Positions 12,596-24,746 of a stretch of DNA of 64,000 bases are shown here, piece by piece. The position numbers and the translations under genes are program-made. The notes beneath the pieces are model-generated. The model searched no databases, was not told the DNA's origin, and worked only from the letters and a program-made list of their open reading frames with translations. Within the stretch, counting starts at the first letter, position 1, and each line of letters opens with the position of its first letter. Origin of the DNA: Taxawa tesnikishii (nom. ined.) (Eukaryota > Ascomycota > Dothideomycetes > Dothideales); NCBI GenBank assembly GCA_030247885.1, contig JAPDRO010000018.1, positions 641,099 to 705,098 of the forward strand, given 5' to 3'.

Positions 12596-13664
12596 TGCAT
12601 CGGTACATCTTCGCTTGGAGGCCTTGTAGAGTTGTTTTGACCGCCCTGTACTAAAGCATCGTGGAAATGAGCTATATAGTCAATTTGACGACCGACTACG
12701 TCGCTTTTAAACTCCGGCGAACGCTCTGATCGACCAGCCTCGGAAGCACAAAAGCGGTAGTTCGTAGGTCTCCGAATTCTTCTACGTGATTGTGTTCCGT
12801 ATTGCCGTCAACGATTTTCGACACAGTCGTTCAGTCCAGGAGGCAAGGAACCCTCCATGTTGCATCCCTTCGATTGATAGACGGACGCTCACGTGCCACG
12901 ACACGTGTTTCCCTGCTTTGTAGCTTTGACAGTCACTTCGGCAGTCTCCGGCTGCTTACTCAGCAAGCTCCTTCGACATCGAGTCTTCTTGGAATGTCCC
13001 ACTGTTTCCCCAATCAAGTCAATGCCTCACAACACTCCATCAAGCTTCTATTGACAAACAGCAGTTGCCATGCTTCCTACACTAGGTCTATGATTAGTAG
13101 CGATCGTCCAGTGTCTTCCTTCCACCTGATGCCCGAACTGGATTCCGTACTCATGTCCCGCGCTCAAGGGGCATCTCGATAACGCCCTCGTGCAGGTCTC
13201 CCGGAAACGATGCGAGACTGGCGAAAGAGGCAGCTTCTAGGCAGGCACATTTACCACTAAGACAGCGCTCCGCCCTGTGTCCACTGTTGTACCCCAACAT
13301 GAGGTCTGCAGCCCCGCAACCCCGCATCTTGATTAGGGAGATCGGTCGAGCTGAATCCTTCGTGTAAGCCAAACCCACAGCCGACTGCGTATGTCTATCC
13401 CAGCCGGATGTGCTGTGCCGCAATGACCAAGAACAAAGACTCACATGCAACCATACTCATTGGATGTTCCTGGAGAGGAAGGCATTCCCTCCTGTCCGAT
13501 GTACCCCGCCTTCTACTACCTCGGACTCAGGGAGACAGAGAGACGGATACAAAAGGGTCAATTGTCCGCCTTGCTCAGATCCTGTAGGTCACGACACTCC
13601 CCATCTGTCTCCTTCTGTCTGCTACCGTAGCCTTTTCTCTGTACCATCCGTCTTTCTGTCCAAC
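12596..13664. other. Intergenic region, no supported gene
   Basis: About 1.07 kb between the symporter and the alcohol dehydrogenase. No motif, repeat or RNA was recognised. Confidence 0.4.
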
Positions 13665-14913
13665 ATGGGTGCGCAAGAGGTGGACGGCAACAGCAACCAA
13701 CCACAGTTTGAGATTCCGAAACAATGCAAAGCCGGCGTGGTAGTCAATGAAGGACCAGACTTCCATGTCGAGGTGCAGATGGTCGACGTGCCCGAGTGAG
13801 CTTATTCCAGAGCTGACCTGGCGGCCACCGTAACATGGAACTGCTCGCTGACCATGGCAGACCCGGTCCAAACGACATCCTGATCAAGCTCAATGCAACC
13901 GGGCTTTGCTACTCAGACATCCACTATATGCTGGGTGACTTACCCATTCCAAGCATGTCGCAGTTCGGCGTCCGTTCCCCTGGTCACGAAGGAGCAGGCG
14001 TGGTGGTCAAGCTAGGCGCGAATGTCACGAACTGGAAGATCGGCGACCGGGCGGGCATCAAGCCGCTCATGGACGTATGCCACCACTGTGAACTATGCTG
14101 GAGCGACAAAGAATGCTACTGCCCGCAAGCCGTTTTCACGGGCTTGGTTGTACCAGGTGTGTTCGCTCGCCTCTTCCCTCCCCTCTCGAGTGAGAGGAAT
14201 GCAGCTGCTTATAAGACGATTGGGTAGGCACGTACCAACAGTACATCGTCAGCCCGGCCTCGTACGCCTCTCCGATCCCCGAAGGCGTCTCGGACATCGT
14301 TGCCGGACCCATCATGTGCAGCGCCAGCACAATCTACCGCTCCCTGGTGGAATCCGACCTTCGACCAGGAGACATCGCCGTCTTCCCCGGCGGCGGCGGA
14401 GGCGTAGGTATCCAAGGCGTACAACTAGCGAAAGCCATGGGATTCCGGCCCATTGTCGTGGACACGGGGTCGGACAAGCGAACCCTTGCGCTCAAGATGG
14501 GCGCCGAGGCCTTTGTTGACTTCAAAGAGGTCGAAGATGCGACCAAGGCGGTGATAGAAGCAGCCGATGGGGTCGGGGCGCACGGCGTCTTCGTGACTGC
14601 GCCCGCCGCGTACGGCAACGCCATCAGCTATGTCGGTTCGAGGATCGGGGCCAAGGTGATGTGCATTGGGCTGCCGACAAAGGGAAGCGTGACGCTCGGG
14701 GCGGATCCGAATCAGTTCGCATTCAAGAACCTGACGGTCAAGGGGACGTTGGTCGGCAGTATGAGGGACACGGACAAGGCGCTGGATTATGCGAAGAGGG
14801 GTCTGTTGAAGCAAATTTGCGAGGTCGTGGGCATTGATGAGCTGCCAAAGGCGGTGGAGAAGTTGAGGAAGAACGCGGTGCCGGGAAGGATCGTAGTGGA
14901 TTTCAACGCCTAA
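13665..14913 (+). CDS. Zinc-dependent alcohol dehydrogenase (MDR superfamily)
   Basis: Join(13665..13795, 13861..14156, 14228..14913), 370 aa, both introns GT-AG and in frame. The GroES-like half shows catalytic zinc ligand C in GLCYSDIHY and GHEGAGVVVKLG, and the structural-zinc lobe CHHCELCWSDKECYC. The Rossmann half shows AVFPGGGGGVGIQGVQLAKA, binding NAD(P). This is the AdhP/ADH1-type layout, oxidising primary alcohols or reducing aldehydes. The first residues MGAQEVDGNSNQPQFEIPKQ form a short extension. The frame is intact throughout. A CT microsatellite lies 130 nt downstream. Confidence 0.92.
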
Positions 14914-15048
14914 GGAGGGGGACGTATGAGTTATGGGGTGGAGAAAAGGGAATTCTTGGTGCAGGATTGGAATTACTTGGTATCTTTCTTGGGCTTTTGC
15001 TGGGTCCCTCTTGCCAGTTGCGCTTCGGATAACCCTTCGAAAGAATTT

Positions 15049-15091
15049 CTTTCTCTCTCTCTCTCTCACTCTCTCTCTCTCTCTCTCTCTC
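15049..15091. repeat. (CT)n microsatellite
   Basis: An almost pure CT run with one CA interruption, between the alcohol dehydrogenase and galactokinase 3' ends. The flanking 14914-15297 holds no gene. Confidence 0.9.
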
Positions 15092-15297
15092 GGTTTTAAG
15101 GGAACATCTACCGTGCTGCCCGCTAGACGCCGTGGACACCGAGAAGAGAAGCCTCTAGTTGATTCATGGGGCCGAGCAATGCACATACCTCTGACCGTGC
15201 TCTTAGCTGAGACCTGTCACTGCGAACGTTCACGTGGATCGTCAAGAGGTTTCAGAACCAACCCCCGGCTATTTCCCTCAACACCCCATGCACAACC

Positions 15298-16869
15298 TCA
15301 CAGACCCTCTCTGCCCTCGACCAAGAACATGGTACTCCCGCTGCCTGGCTTGCTAACCACAACCGCCTCCCGCAGCTTCTCGTCACTCATATCGGGGAAG
15401 CGTTTCCTGTAGTACTTGTCCTCCCACGTCTTCTTCACCTTGTCCACCTTATCCTGAGGCACGAGATGCACGCAGCAACCGCCCCAGCCCGCGCCTGTCA
15501 GCCTGCTTCCGTAAGCGCCTGCGGACCGAGCGAGCTGGCACAGCTCGTCAAGCTCCGGGCACGAACACTCGTACACGTCACGACACGAGTCCTGGGTGTC
15601 GTTGAGCAGGCCGCCGAGCTCGCGCAGCAGCGCCTCACTATCCTGCTCCGACCGGGGTTTCTCAGACTCGAGCAGCTTCACGAATCTGAGCACGCGGAGG
15701 GCTTCGCTGAAGACGTGGAGGGCGCGTTGGCGCAGCTTGAAGTGCTCGGCGCGCACGGGGAATTTGGTCATGAACTTTTGTTCCAGCTCGGATATGGGAG
15801 TACCCGATATCTCGGAGATCTGCTCGCGGGTGTAGCCCTCTTCTTGCGGGAGATAGTCCTCGACTAGCTTGACGAGCTGCTCGAGCTGTGTCGTGTAGGT
15901 GGCAATGTCCGTCTTGTTGTTGTCGGGGATGCGGTCCTTTGCTGGAAAAACAGGTTCTGGAACCCGCGAAGACTGACGCCGAGGGGTGAAGAGTCCTGCG
16001 GTAAGGGCCGCTTCAGGTTGCAGATCTTGGCCAGCACGAGGGCTGCCAGCGTGCATTCGACTACGCGCAGGTTGTAGCATACCGGTGCTGTGACGTGCTT
16101 GTCGGCGGCGACGTACGACTGCGCGATGACAAAGGTGAGGGGCGTGTGCGTCTGGGGGAAGGATATGGCGCGTGCATCGAGCTCGGGGAGGAAGGAAACG
16201 TAAAGGGCGGATCCACGTAGCGAGAAGACGGAAGCAGACTGGTCCATGCCGCCGGAGTTGACGCCCACGGCTCTCTCCGAGACAATGGCCAGCTCGACGA
16301 GCTCCTTCTTGTCGACGCTGTCGGCGCCGTACGCCTTCATGGTCGCGAGCGCGCTGGCACATACGAAGGCCGCACTGCTCGACAGACCCCTCCGCTCGGC
16401 ACCGTGCCATCAACCAGTACCTCCATGCTCACATTCCCGACCTTCCCTCCCTTCTTTTCAGCAGCTCCGTGGCGCCGCGCAGCCCGGACTTGAAGTAGTT
16501 TGTCCACTCGTGCGACCCGGCGTCAATGTCGACGTCCCCGTCGGCTCCAATGTCGAAGTTCCGGGTCGGGAACTTGTCCTCGTTCACGTTGGCGATGCGC
16601 ACGGTTGAAGATGACGAGTCCCGAGCCACGGCGACGGCGATCAAGACATCGGCGGTGACGGCCATGGGTATGACCTCGTAGAGCGAGTAATCGATGTGTT
16701 CGCCGATGAGGTTGACGCGGCCCGGACTCCGCGAGACGTACTCGGCTGGCTTGCCATAGCGGCTCTTGAAGGCCGAAAGGAGGTTGCTCCACCGCTTCTT
16801 CTGGATGTCGAGGGCGTCCTGCGGGTAGATGTCTTCCAGCGAGCTGGTGACGGGGACGTCTGCCTTCAT
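15298..16869 (-). CDS. GAL1: Galactokinase (GHMP kinase)
   Basis: Phosphorylates galactose to galactose-1-phosphate, the first step of the Leloir pathway. Motif 1 is SRSPGRVNLIGEHIDYSLYE, motif 2 is PSGG/GLSSSAAFVCASALATM, and motif 3 is GSRLTGAGWGGCCVHLVP. Also seen are MDQSASVFS and IPDNNKTDIATYTTQLEQL. The span of about 523 codons matches fungal galactokinases. The frame slips three times, near 16442 (GG), 16387 (GGGG, inside motif 2) and 15948 (TTTTT). All are -1 and each is repaired by one extra base in a homopolymer, so this looks like sequence error rather than a dead gene. There is no intron. The stop is just after VEGREGL. Confidence 0.87.
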
Positions 16870-19800
16870 AGTAGCTATATCGACGCTGGTCTGTGAGTAG
16901 GTGTTGGCGGAGAGGATAGGTAGGGAAGGAAGGGATGGGTATGGAATCAGACAGTCTTCCTCGAGTGTCTTCGATTGGTAGGATCAGATGCCGTCAAAGG
17001 ACATGGGACGAATTCAATTGTTGAGGCACATAATTTCGGTCGCGTCTCAAGCGATGTGAGTCCCCGCAATGAAACACGCTTCGGCTCGTAGTGTATGAGG
17101 GTCCGCGGGGTGGGGTAGCAGAGTAAAGTATATAGTAGAGATAGTGGCGTGCGAGCTCGAGGACTCTTGGATGTGATCCTGCGCAGTAGAGCAGCCCCAA
17201 GCGCAGCCTCAGATACGCCACCCACTCCATCCACATGTGGTTGAACCACCACGCGACGACATCTTCTGGCTCACCCAAGTAAACTCATGTCCGTCTGACG
17301 AGGTCCCGCGCAACTGCGAGTGCGTAATGGATCTGACGGTGTCGCTTGACAGCTACGCATTGCCGATAGATGAACCGCTCATATGATTTGGGATCTTGTT
17401 ATCGTCATGACATGATATTTATATCTCAGTGATTTGTCACGTTCGGCCATAGGCGGCTGAATATTGGGCATCCCGTCCGCTCTGCCATACACAAGCAGTC
17501 GACCGACCAGTTAGTACTATAGTGGGTGACCATATGGGAATCCTGGTTGTTGAACGTTTTGCTCCCGCGACCGCCTTTCTGCCGTTGTGCCGAGAGGTGA
17601 TCCCTTTTGGTGTCGTCCCTACAGGAGTTCTGGTGTCCTCCATGATCGGTAATACGACGGTTCATGCGTAGCAAAACCCCTTCATGGCGCTGACCATGAC
17701 ATATTGTGCGATTTGGTATGCTTTTCTTTGTACATACCTGCAAGATCTCTTTCGACGATGTCTTCCTGCTATCTTCTCGAGCATGGCTTGCTATGTTTTC
17801 CCTCCTAGCTACTGCTTTGTCGCTGGAACCATGGCTTCCATTCGGTCTCCTTTGAATCACAGCATTGCACAAACAACCAAGTCAGCCGACGGGTGAAAGA
17901 GTTCGTTGAGCCGCTGGTGGTGATTGACGTTCACGAGCCTACCGTACAAAAGTTCACTTCTTTTCGTAAACAGATCAACGTGGCTGGAGAATCGTGAGCA
18001 TCCACCTCACGACGCTTGCTCACGAGAGATTTTCCTACAGCACAAGAGTCCCTCCGTAATTGCGTATCTCGCCATAAACTCTCGCCTCGGCAGCAACTCT
18101 TCGAAAGCACCTTCCTCTGACCACTACCGACCACACACAGTGACCCCTTCATCCCCTTCGACAGTCGTATACACCCCTTCACGCTCTGCACAAATCGCAC
18201 GGTCCTGTGCCATATCTATCGTTGACAGGTCTAGCTACGGAGGTGGACACGGAAGCGGTGGTGGTCGTTGGGCAAAGAGGAGTCAAAAGCAGTGGGGGCT
18301 GGGTGGCGATCCGAGGAACCCTTGGGACCCCAACCGTGACCCTCACCATGCGAAGAAGGGCATTCACGACTACGACTATTCCTACGAGCCAGTTCAGGGG
18401 TTACATTGAAGTTGTCGGAATGGGTTGGGTCAGGCGAGCATCTCCCTCTCTTCACTCTATCCCTGTTTCGACCCAATCACAAGCTTCATACCCACTCACA
18501 ATCAACCACAGTCCCTACCCCATCGTTCAACTCGCCCGCTTGGGCTTTTACGTTCGGAACCATTACGGCGTTCCTCACACTCACGTCTGGGTGACAGACG
18601 AGCGTTCCAGTCTGGGAAGTTATCGTCTTCGCCCGGATCCTCATCCCAACGCTGACTGGAACTACCGCGCCGCGGCCGAGAACGAGCGCTTGAGGCGCGA
18701 GCGTGCCGGATTCGGAGCCTCGCTCGCACAAAACAATCATGTCTTCGAGTGGCAGATTAACCCAACGCCGGCACATCGGTTCAGAGGTACTGCGAGGGGC
18801 GGGAATTGCGAGTGCTCTTCAGATTGGAATTGGAGGTCGCGGAACATGGCTGACAAGAGAGGTAGGGGTATCGCCGTACCGCCGCCACAGGTCGTCTAGG
18901 CACTGCGGCAGGATCCCACCTACCGGCAGCACCAACCGCAGGCGTGGGACACGCCCCAGAGCGACACGCAAGGGCCCTCGGATGCGGACACCATGCACGG
19001 ACGGATCCGCGAACGAGGCAATGAAACACCACCTTCATATGTCGGCAACGGAGTCTCCCCGCCCCGCAGCATCGACAACCTCATGGTTAGTTTCTTCAAT
19101 AATGAGCTCCGTACCCTATCAGAGAACCGCGGACCACGAAATTGCTGTCAGTGCGTGGCGGGAGGCTCCTGGAAGGAGCTTGACCGACGAGGTAGTTATC
19201 TGGACAAGGGACACACACTGGCTTTGGAACCTGAGGTGCACGCCCAATGAGGTCAGCATTAGAGGGCCATCTCGAAGATCGCGAATGGATTTGGTAGACT
19301 GAGTGCATTGCCTCCGCTCAGCGGTCACAAGACTGTTGAGTGACGAGTCCCTTCGTGATACATGAATGGTAGCGTGGCGTTCCGGTTCGAGCAATCATGG
19401 AAGGGTATCCAGAGGATCTGGCGGCGTTCCAGAGAGTTTCATGTTGCTTAAATTGGTCTCTCAGGATACACAAAAGTAAGATCTCGACTGTCAACATGCA
19501 AGAGATTTCCAGCTAGGACGGCAATATGGCCGGGAAGCTTTGACTTTGTGATGCCACAAGGGCCATATTCGATATGGATGCTCTATCAGGACCAAATGAT
19601 GCTGTTCTGCTGCAGCCTCGAACAAATTCCGCAAAAGCATTGCCTTGTAATCACACTTCTTGACGCCGGCGAAAGAGAGAAACAAGAGCGTGAATTAGGA
19701 CTGAAATAACCGTCCTGGCACGCCCATCACAGTGCGGCTAGCTTTGACCGCTTTTGTCAGTGTGGTCTTCGAACAGCTACGTTTGCCCTCCCTTGTTCCT

Positions 19801-20457
19801 GCGTCCCCAACAGCACTCTTTGCAATGCATAAGAGATTCGAAGAGACGAAAGAAACGTTCAGGCAAAACAAGATGCTGGCTACAGCGACAGCCGGCCACG
19901 ACCCAGCGGAGTTGAACACACAGAGACGATAAAAAACGATCATACTGAGGTTCACTTGTTGCATTGGGGCTCTCGATGTCGGCTTTGACGAAGGCTTTTC
20001 AGTCTCGTCTCGTGCTCGACAAGTGTACAATCATAGCTTCGCAAGTGATGCTCTGAGTAGGTACGCATATACTCCCAAGGACCACGCTCAACCAGGGCGG
20101 TGAAGCATAGCGTGCTGGGGGATACAGAGCGCTGCGTGCTATTGTTATCCTTGCGCATCGAAGCTTTCGACATGTACCATGAGCAACGATCAGACTTCTG
20201 CAGCAATACCGGTATCCCGCTGGATGAATACATGCCAAGCACGGTCTCCTTTGTGGCTCCTGACGAGCAATTTGATGTGGATTCTGTTTGAATGCTGCAA
20301 GACAGCAAGTCACGACCAGCTAGCTGTAGTGGAAGATCTCGACTTCTGATGTCTCTACAGTGCGTCAGTACTCACACATTGACAGAGCGATAGACCTCTG
20401 CAGACCGCATGGTTGATCGAACGGGTAATGTCCGTCGAAGTTTTCCAGCAAGATTTG
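16870..20457. other. Long region without a confidently identified gene
   Basis: About 3.6 kb between the galactokinase start and the CDK gene end. It includes the galactokinase promoter and one possible gene at 18207-18899. Elsewhere open frames are short and conflict between strands; no repeat, RNA or transposon was recognised. Confidence 0.4.
18207..18899 (+). CDS. Possible hypothetical protein, structure uncertain
   Basis: An open frame of 230 codons whose last half looks protein-like: GFYVRNHYGVPHTHVWVTDE, WNYRAAAENERLRRERAGFG and NNHVFEWQINPTPAHRF. In another frame just upstream, 18230-18400 gives a glycine-rich stretch and DPRNPWDPNRDPHHAKK, which may be the true N-terminal part. No family was recognised. 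It may be a gene broken by base loss, or chance. Confidence 0.25.
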   Translation: MPYLSLTGLATEVDTEAVVVVGQRGVKSSGGWVAIRGTLGTPTVTLTMRRRAFTTTTIPTSQFRGYIEVVGMGWVRRASPSLHSIPVSTQSQASYPLTINHSPYPIVQLARLGFYVRNHYGVPHTHVWVTDERSSLGSYRLRPDPHPNADWNYRAAAENERLRRERAGFGASLAQNNHVFEWQINPTPAHRFRGTARGGNCECSSDWNWRSRNMADKRGRGIAVPPPQVV

Positions 20458-22026
20458 TCAAATCAGCTTCAACTGAAACCCACCACCGACCTCCTCATCT
20501 TCCCTTCCGGCAAAGATACCACTGAAATCCACGTTTCCCATCTGCTCCCCCTCTCCCCTGACCGGCGCATCGGGTGTCGCTCTCCGTCTCCTCCTCTCCT
20601 GACCCGCCTTGCTCGGGAAGGTGGGAAACATAGCCGTGCTCTTGGGCCTCGGATCCTCCCTGAAGTATGAATGAGCGAGCAAATTGCTCGCACCAGGCCT
20701 TTGTCTGGATTGAGGGACAACAGTGAAGCGAGGAGGGAATTGCCAGCTGTTGTAAGGAAGGGAAACTTGGAGCGGATGACGGAGCCGGTAGTCTGTGAGG
20801 TGCGTGGGAGACGGAGGCTTTTGGCGTTCGGCAAGCGGCGAAAACCGGGCCACATGTCTTCTGTGGGTATGCCGCAGAGCTCGAAGATCTATGCCTTGCA
20901 TCAATTTCATATCGTAGACCGCACAAGGTTCTTCCGTGTGAACGGCGAGGGTAGGCGTGGACACACCTTTGATAATTGGTCGACTTCGTTCTTGCCTTGC
21001 AGTAAGGGCTCCTTGGTCAGTAATTCTGCGAATATGCACCCGATGCTCCACATGTCGACTGCGTTGTCGTATATCGGGGTGCCGAGCAGGAGCTCGGGTG
21101 AACGGTACCAGAGCGTCACGACGAGTTGAGTCAGGTTGGACGGTGGTGGGTTACCGCAGAAGCGCGCCATGCCAAAATCTGCAATCTTGATCTCGCCGCG
21201 GTTGTTCATGAGGATATTGGACGTTTTGAGGTCGCGCTGGGAGGCCGCGTTAGCGACGGATTCTTGTACGCCTGCCCGGGCAGTGTCCGAATCGGGCGGG
21301 GCTGCGGCAAGGAAGGAGGCAGGGTGACACGAACGTGTAAGATCCACCTCTCGTGCAGGAACTCGACGGCGCTACCAAGCTGCAGCATCAGAGTCTTGAC
21401 CTCACTCGGCAGGAACGGCTCCTCCATGTCCTCCATCAGCGTCTTGAGATCGTGTTCCAAGAACTCCATGACCAGGAACACGTCCTCCACCTTCCCTCCT
21501 TCGCCGTTGACCACCTCCCGCAGCTCCACTATATGCCTGTGTCGTGCCGCACTCAACGTTTGTATCTCCCGTAGCGCGGTGACGGGGAATCCGGAGTGGT
21601 CTGCTCCCTCCATCTTCATCTTCTTGATAGCCACAATCTCGCCGGTAGTGATCTCTCTTGCTCTTGACACAAAGCCGTACGAACCCTCTTCTATGTGATT
21701 GAGCCGCTCAAATTGATCGATCGTCCGGGCGGGACCCCATGAGGGTACATTGAAGCGGAGTATAGGGCGTGCTTGTGATGCCGAGTCCTCTTCTTCCCTG
21801 CTCTCCGCGTCCGCAGAGAGGCGTCTTCTCTTGCTGGGCCGACCATCAACGCCATCTTGCGCTTGTGCCTCTTGCTGTTGCTCCCGCTCCTGCTGCTGGC
21901 GGAGTTTCTCTGCCTCTTCCGCCTTGCGCTGCTTATCCGCCTTTGCGCGCTTTTTTCTCCCCTCTCGCGCTTGCGTTGGGCTTCTACCGCTGCATCCTCC
22001 TCATCATCCGCCCAGCGAGACTTCAT
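20458..22026 (-). CDS. CDK11-like cyclin-dependent kinase (PITSLRE type)
   Basis: Complement(join(20458..20888, 20967..21236, 21335..22026)), about 464 aa. The N-terminal tail is charged and RS/K-rich. The kinase domain shows the glycine loop [23 protein letters not shown], the cyclin-binding helix [11 protein letters not shown] (PITSLRE position), [11 protein letters not shown] across the first intron, IADFGMAR, and [20 protein letters not shown]. The C-lobe continues [15 protein letters not shown] and [16 protein letters not shown]11/Ppk23 kinases act in transcription (Mediator) and RNA processing. The frame slips near 21728 (CCC, just before [15 protein letters not shown]) and 20700 (AAA); each is fixed by one base. 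It is head-to-head with the NDUFAF7 gene, sharing a 189-nt promoter region. Confidence 0.85.
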
Positions 22027-22215
22027 TTTGCGTGTTGCAAGGAGTTCTGGTGGCCGTGTATGCTTCTCGGAAGTGTGGGCGCGGAAGTGAGTTGCGGAAG
22101 CGTGACGACATGGGCGTCTCAGAAGTCTCGAGCTTTACAAGCGTTGAACTTCAGTCAATATGCATTCTATACACAACCCGAACACCATTGAGGATCTGGG
22201 GCTCGGTCACAAACA

Positions 22216-24066
22216 ATGAGGTGCAGTCTGGTATACTCTGTGCGGCCCATAACTCGTGAGCGCGCCAGGTTGGGACGTTCAGCACTCCGGTGCTCCGGCG
22301 CAAGATGGTCTTCTACAGGTGCTGGTCTCCCACAGAGGCAATGGTCGACACCGCTGGCCAGGACGCTCACTGAGGCTATAACGGTACCCAGATACATCCC
22401 AAACTACTTATCGCAGGCTCTCTGTCTAACGCAACAATGTACAGACAACCGGGCCTGTCTCCGTCGCGGCGTACATGCGCATGTGCCTCACATCTCCCGA
22501 GGGCGGATACTATACCTCACACAGAGAAGGAAAGGACGTGTTTGGCCAAAAGGAGATTTCGTTACATCTCCAGAGATATCACAGATCTTCGGGGAGCTTG
22601 TAGGATTGTGGATGGTTGCCGAGTGGATGGCGCAGGGCCGGAAAAGCGAGGGTGTTTATCTCATGGAAGTCGGTCCTGGCAGGGGCACACTGATGGATGA
22701 CATGCTACGGGTATGTCTCCCATACCGTCGGACGTGTCAGTTACTGAATGCGAAGACAGACGATACGCAACTTCAAGCCCTTTTCTTCAGCCATTGAAGC
22801 TGTATACTTGGTAGAAGCCAGCCCTTCGCTACGCGAAGCACAGCACAAGTTGCTCTGCGGCGACAAGCCGCTCGAGGAGATAGATATTGGCCACCGGAGC
22901 CTTAGCAAGTACACAGACGACCTGAGAATAATATGGTGCGAAGACATCAGATTTGTCCCAAAAGGCATGTTCTCATCATCTCTCGTGCTACGCCACTGAC
23001 ACCCTACAGAATCCACTAAGACGCCCTTCATCGTCGCCCACGAATTCTTCGACGCCCTTCCCATTCATGTTTTCCAGTCGGTCCCGCCCGCGTCACCTTC
23101 GGAAATCAAAACCCCGACCGGCAGCCACCCAGTGTCAGCCAGTGCCCTCCGAACGGCCCAGACGAACCAATGGCGCGAGCTACTCGTCTCACCAACCTCT
23201 CCTTACGCCATCTCCAAACCCGAAAACCCCTCTGGTCCAGCGCCAGAGTTCGAACTAACTCTCGCCAAAGCCTCCACTCCAAACTCTCTCTATCTGCCCG
23301 AGCTGTCCAACCGCTACAGGGCCGTGAAGTCCATCAACGACGCCCTTGTAGAGATCAGTCCCGAATCGCAAGAATACGCCGCTGACTTCGCCGTCCGCAT
23401 TGGTGGTGGCGTAGCACAATCCCCTGCGCCGGTCTTCACAAGTCCATCTCGCTCTTCCCCTTCCTCCACCCCAGCCGTCATCAGCGGGGCATCATCGGAA
23501 CCTCAGTCCGTGCGTCCAGTCCGCTCAGCGGCAAAACCAGAAGTCATTGAAAAGCCCACACCCTCCGGCGCGGCGCTTATACTCGACTACGGGTCCGCGT
23601 CGTCGATCCCGACGAACTCACTTCGGGGCATCAAGGCGCACACACGCGTCTCGCCCTTCAGCGAACCGGGCTTGGTCGACATCAGCGCCGACGTGGATTT
23701 CCTGGCCCTGGCCGAGAGCGCCATCAATGCGAGCTTGGGGGTCGAGGTACACGGACCTGTGGACCAGGCGCGCTTTCTCACGTCCATGGGTATCCAGGAG
23801 CGCGCGGCGCAACTGGTCAAGCGGGTGGTGGATGTGGAGCGGGGAGCGACGTAGTCGAGGGGGCGGGTGAGGGGAAGGAAAGGAGGAAGGAGGATCTGAC
23901 GGAGACGGTGAGGAGGATCGAGAGTGGGTGGAAGAGGCTGGTGGATCGCGGGCCGCAGGGGATGGGGAGATTGTATCAGGCCATGGCGATTGTGCCGCAC
24001 AAGCCACCGGTAGAAGGAGAGAAGAGGAGGAGGCCGGTGGGGTTTGGTGGTGATGTGCCTGCGTAG
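22216..24066 (+). CDS. NDUFAF7-type arginine methyltransferase (complex I assembly)
   Basis: Join(22216..22383, 22445..22710, 22760..22964, 23010..24066). NDUFAF7/MidA proteins are mitochondrial SAM-dependent enzymes that dimethylate an arginine of the NDUFS2 subunit. Seen: an Arg/Ser-rich N-terminal import-type sequence, [40 protein letters not shown], the SAM site [38 protein letters not shown], and [11 protein letters not shown]. The third intron has a GC-AG form (GCATGT donor at 22965). Frame slips near 22546 (CC) and 23843 (GGGG) are -1. The second hides the true C-terminus, which contains [19 protein letters not shown] and [10 protein letters not shown] and stops at 24066. Confidence 0.85.
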
Positions 24067-24746
24067 AAACTGTAGGATCAGGTAAGATCTGCGCGGCCCG
24101 TATACGACAGGCGTTGTATCTTAATTAGGAATGTCGGAGGCCAATCCCACACAGCTCAAATGCAACAGACTGTCTTTTTACACCGAACGAGGTCTAAATA
24201 CGGCAATGGTCGGTTGATTAGGAATATGGTTGGTTGGGTACATACACAGTTGTTTGCTCTGTGGTACAGAAACTAATTAAAACATTACGAATGACAACTT
24301 TGTCACACCTCTGAAACCGGTCACTGTAAGCGGCACTTCGACCCTCACCTTCGCGCAAGAATACTGCTTTTGCATCACCAAGTCTCGTGCGACCGCCCCC
24401 CATAGTTAACACATTGGTCGCCAGGTTCTTTCTTGGCGATGAATGCGACGCCGTTCTCCGACACGGGAAGGCCCTTGATTCAGGACGACTTGGCCAACTT
24501 GGTCACCTACTTAGAGATCTTGTCCACTCATGAGCCTACCCTCTCGTTGTTCAGATGCCATGATGCTGAGTCAACACGAGAAAACTACCAATCTTGGGCC
24601 AGTCGACTGGCTATGAAAACTCTTTCTCTAGCATGTTGAGCCTCGTTTTCAACTGTCTATCCGATATCAGTAGCTTGCTAACCCCTCTCCTAACGCTAAT
24701 ATGCAGCAACAACCCAAGAACCCAGGAACTCAAGAAAGCCACACCC
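24067..24746. other. Intergenic region between convergent genes
   Basis: 680 nt between the convergent NDUFAF7 and Lunapark genes. Nothing recognisable. Confidence 0.45.

Noticed and set aside
14425-15186. Minus-strand frame through the CT microsatellite and ADH
   Set aside because: Mostly antisense to the alcohol dehydrogenase, with a low-complexity Arg-Glu run from the CT repeat.
15298-16869. Galactokinase as a pseudogene
   Set aside because: Three slips are all single-base losses in homopolymers and all kinase motifs are intact around them; error is more likely than decay.
16994-17278. Minus-strand frame upstream of galactokinase starting MGEPEDVVAWWFNHMW
   Set aside because: No family resemblance, overlapping competing frames; probably promoter or 5' UTR sequence.
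19489-20310. Short opposing frames downstream of the CDK gene
   Set aside because: No conserved motif and no consistent frame on either strand.
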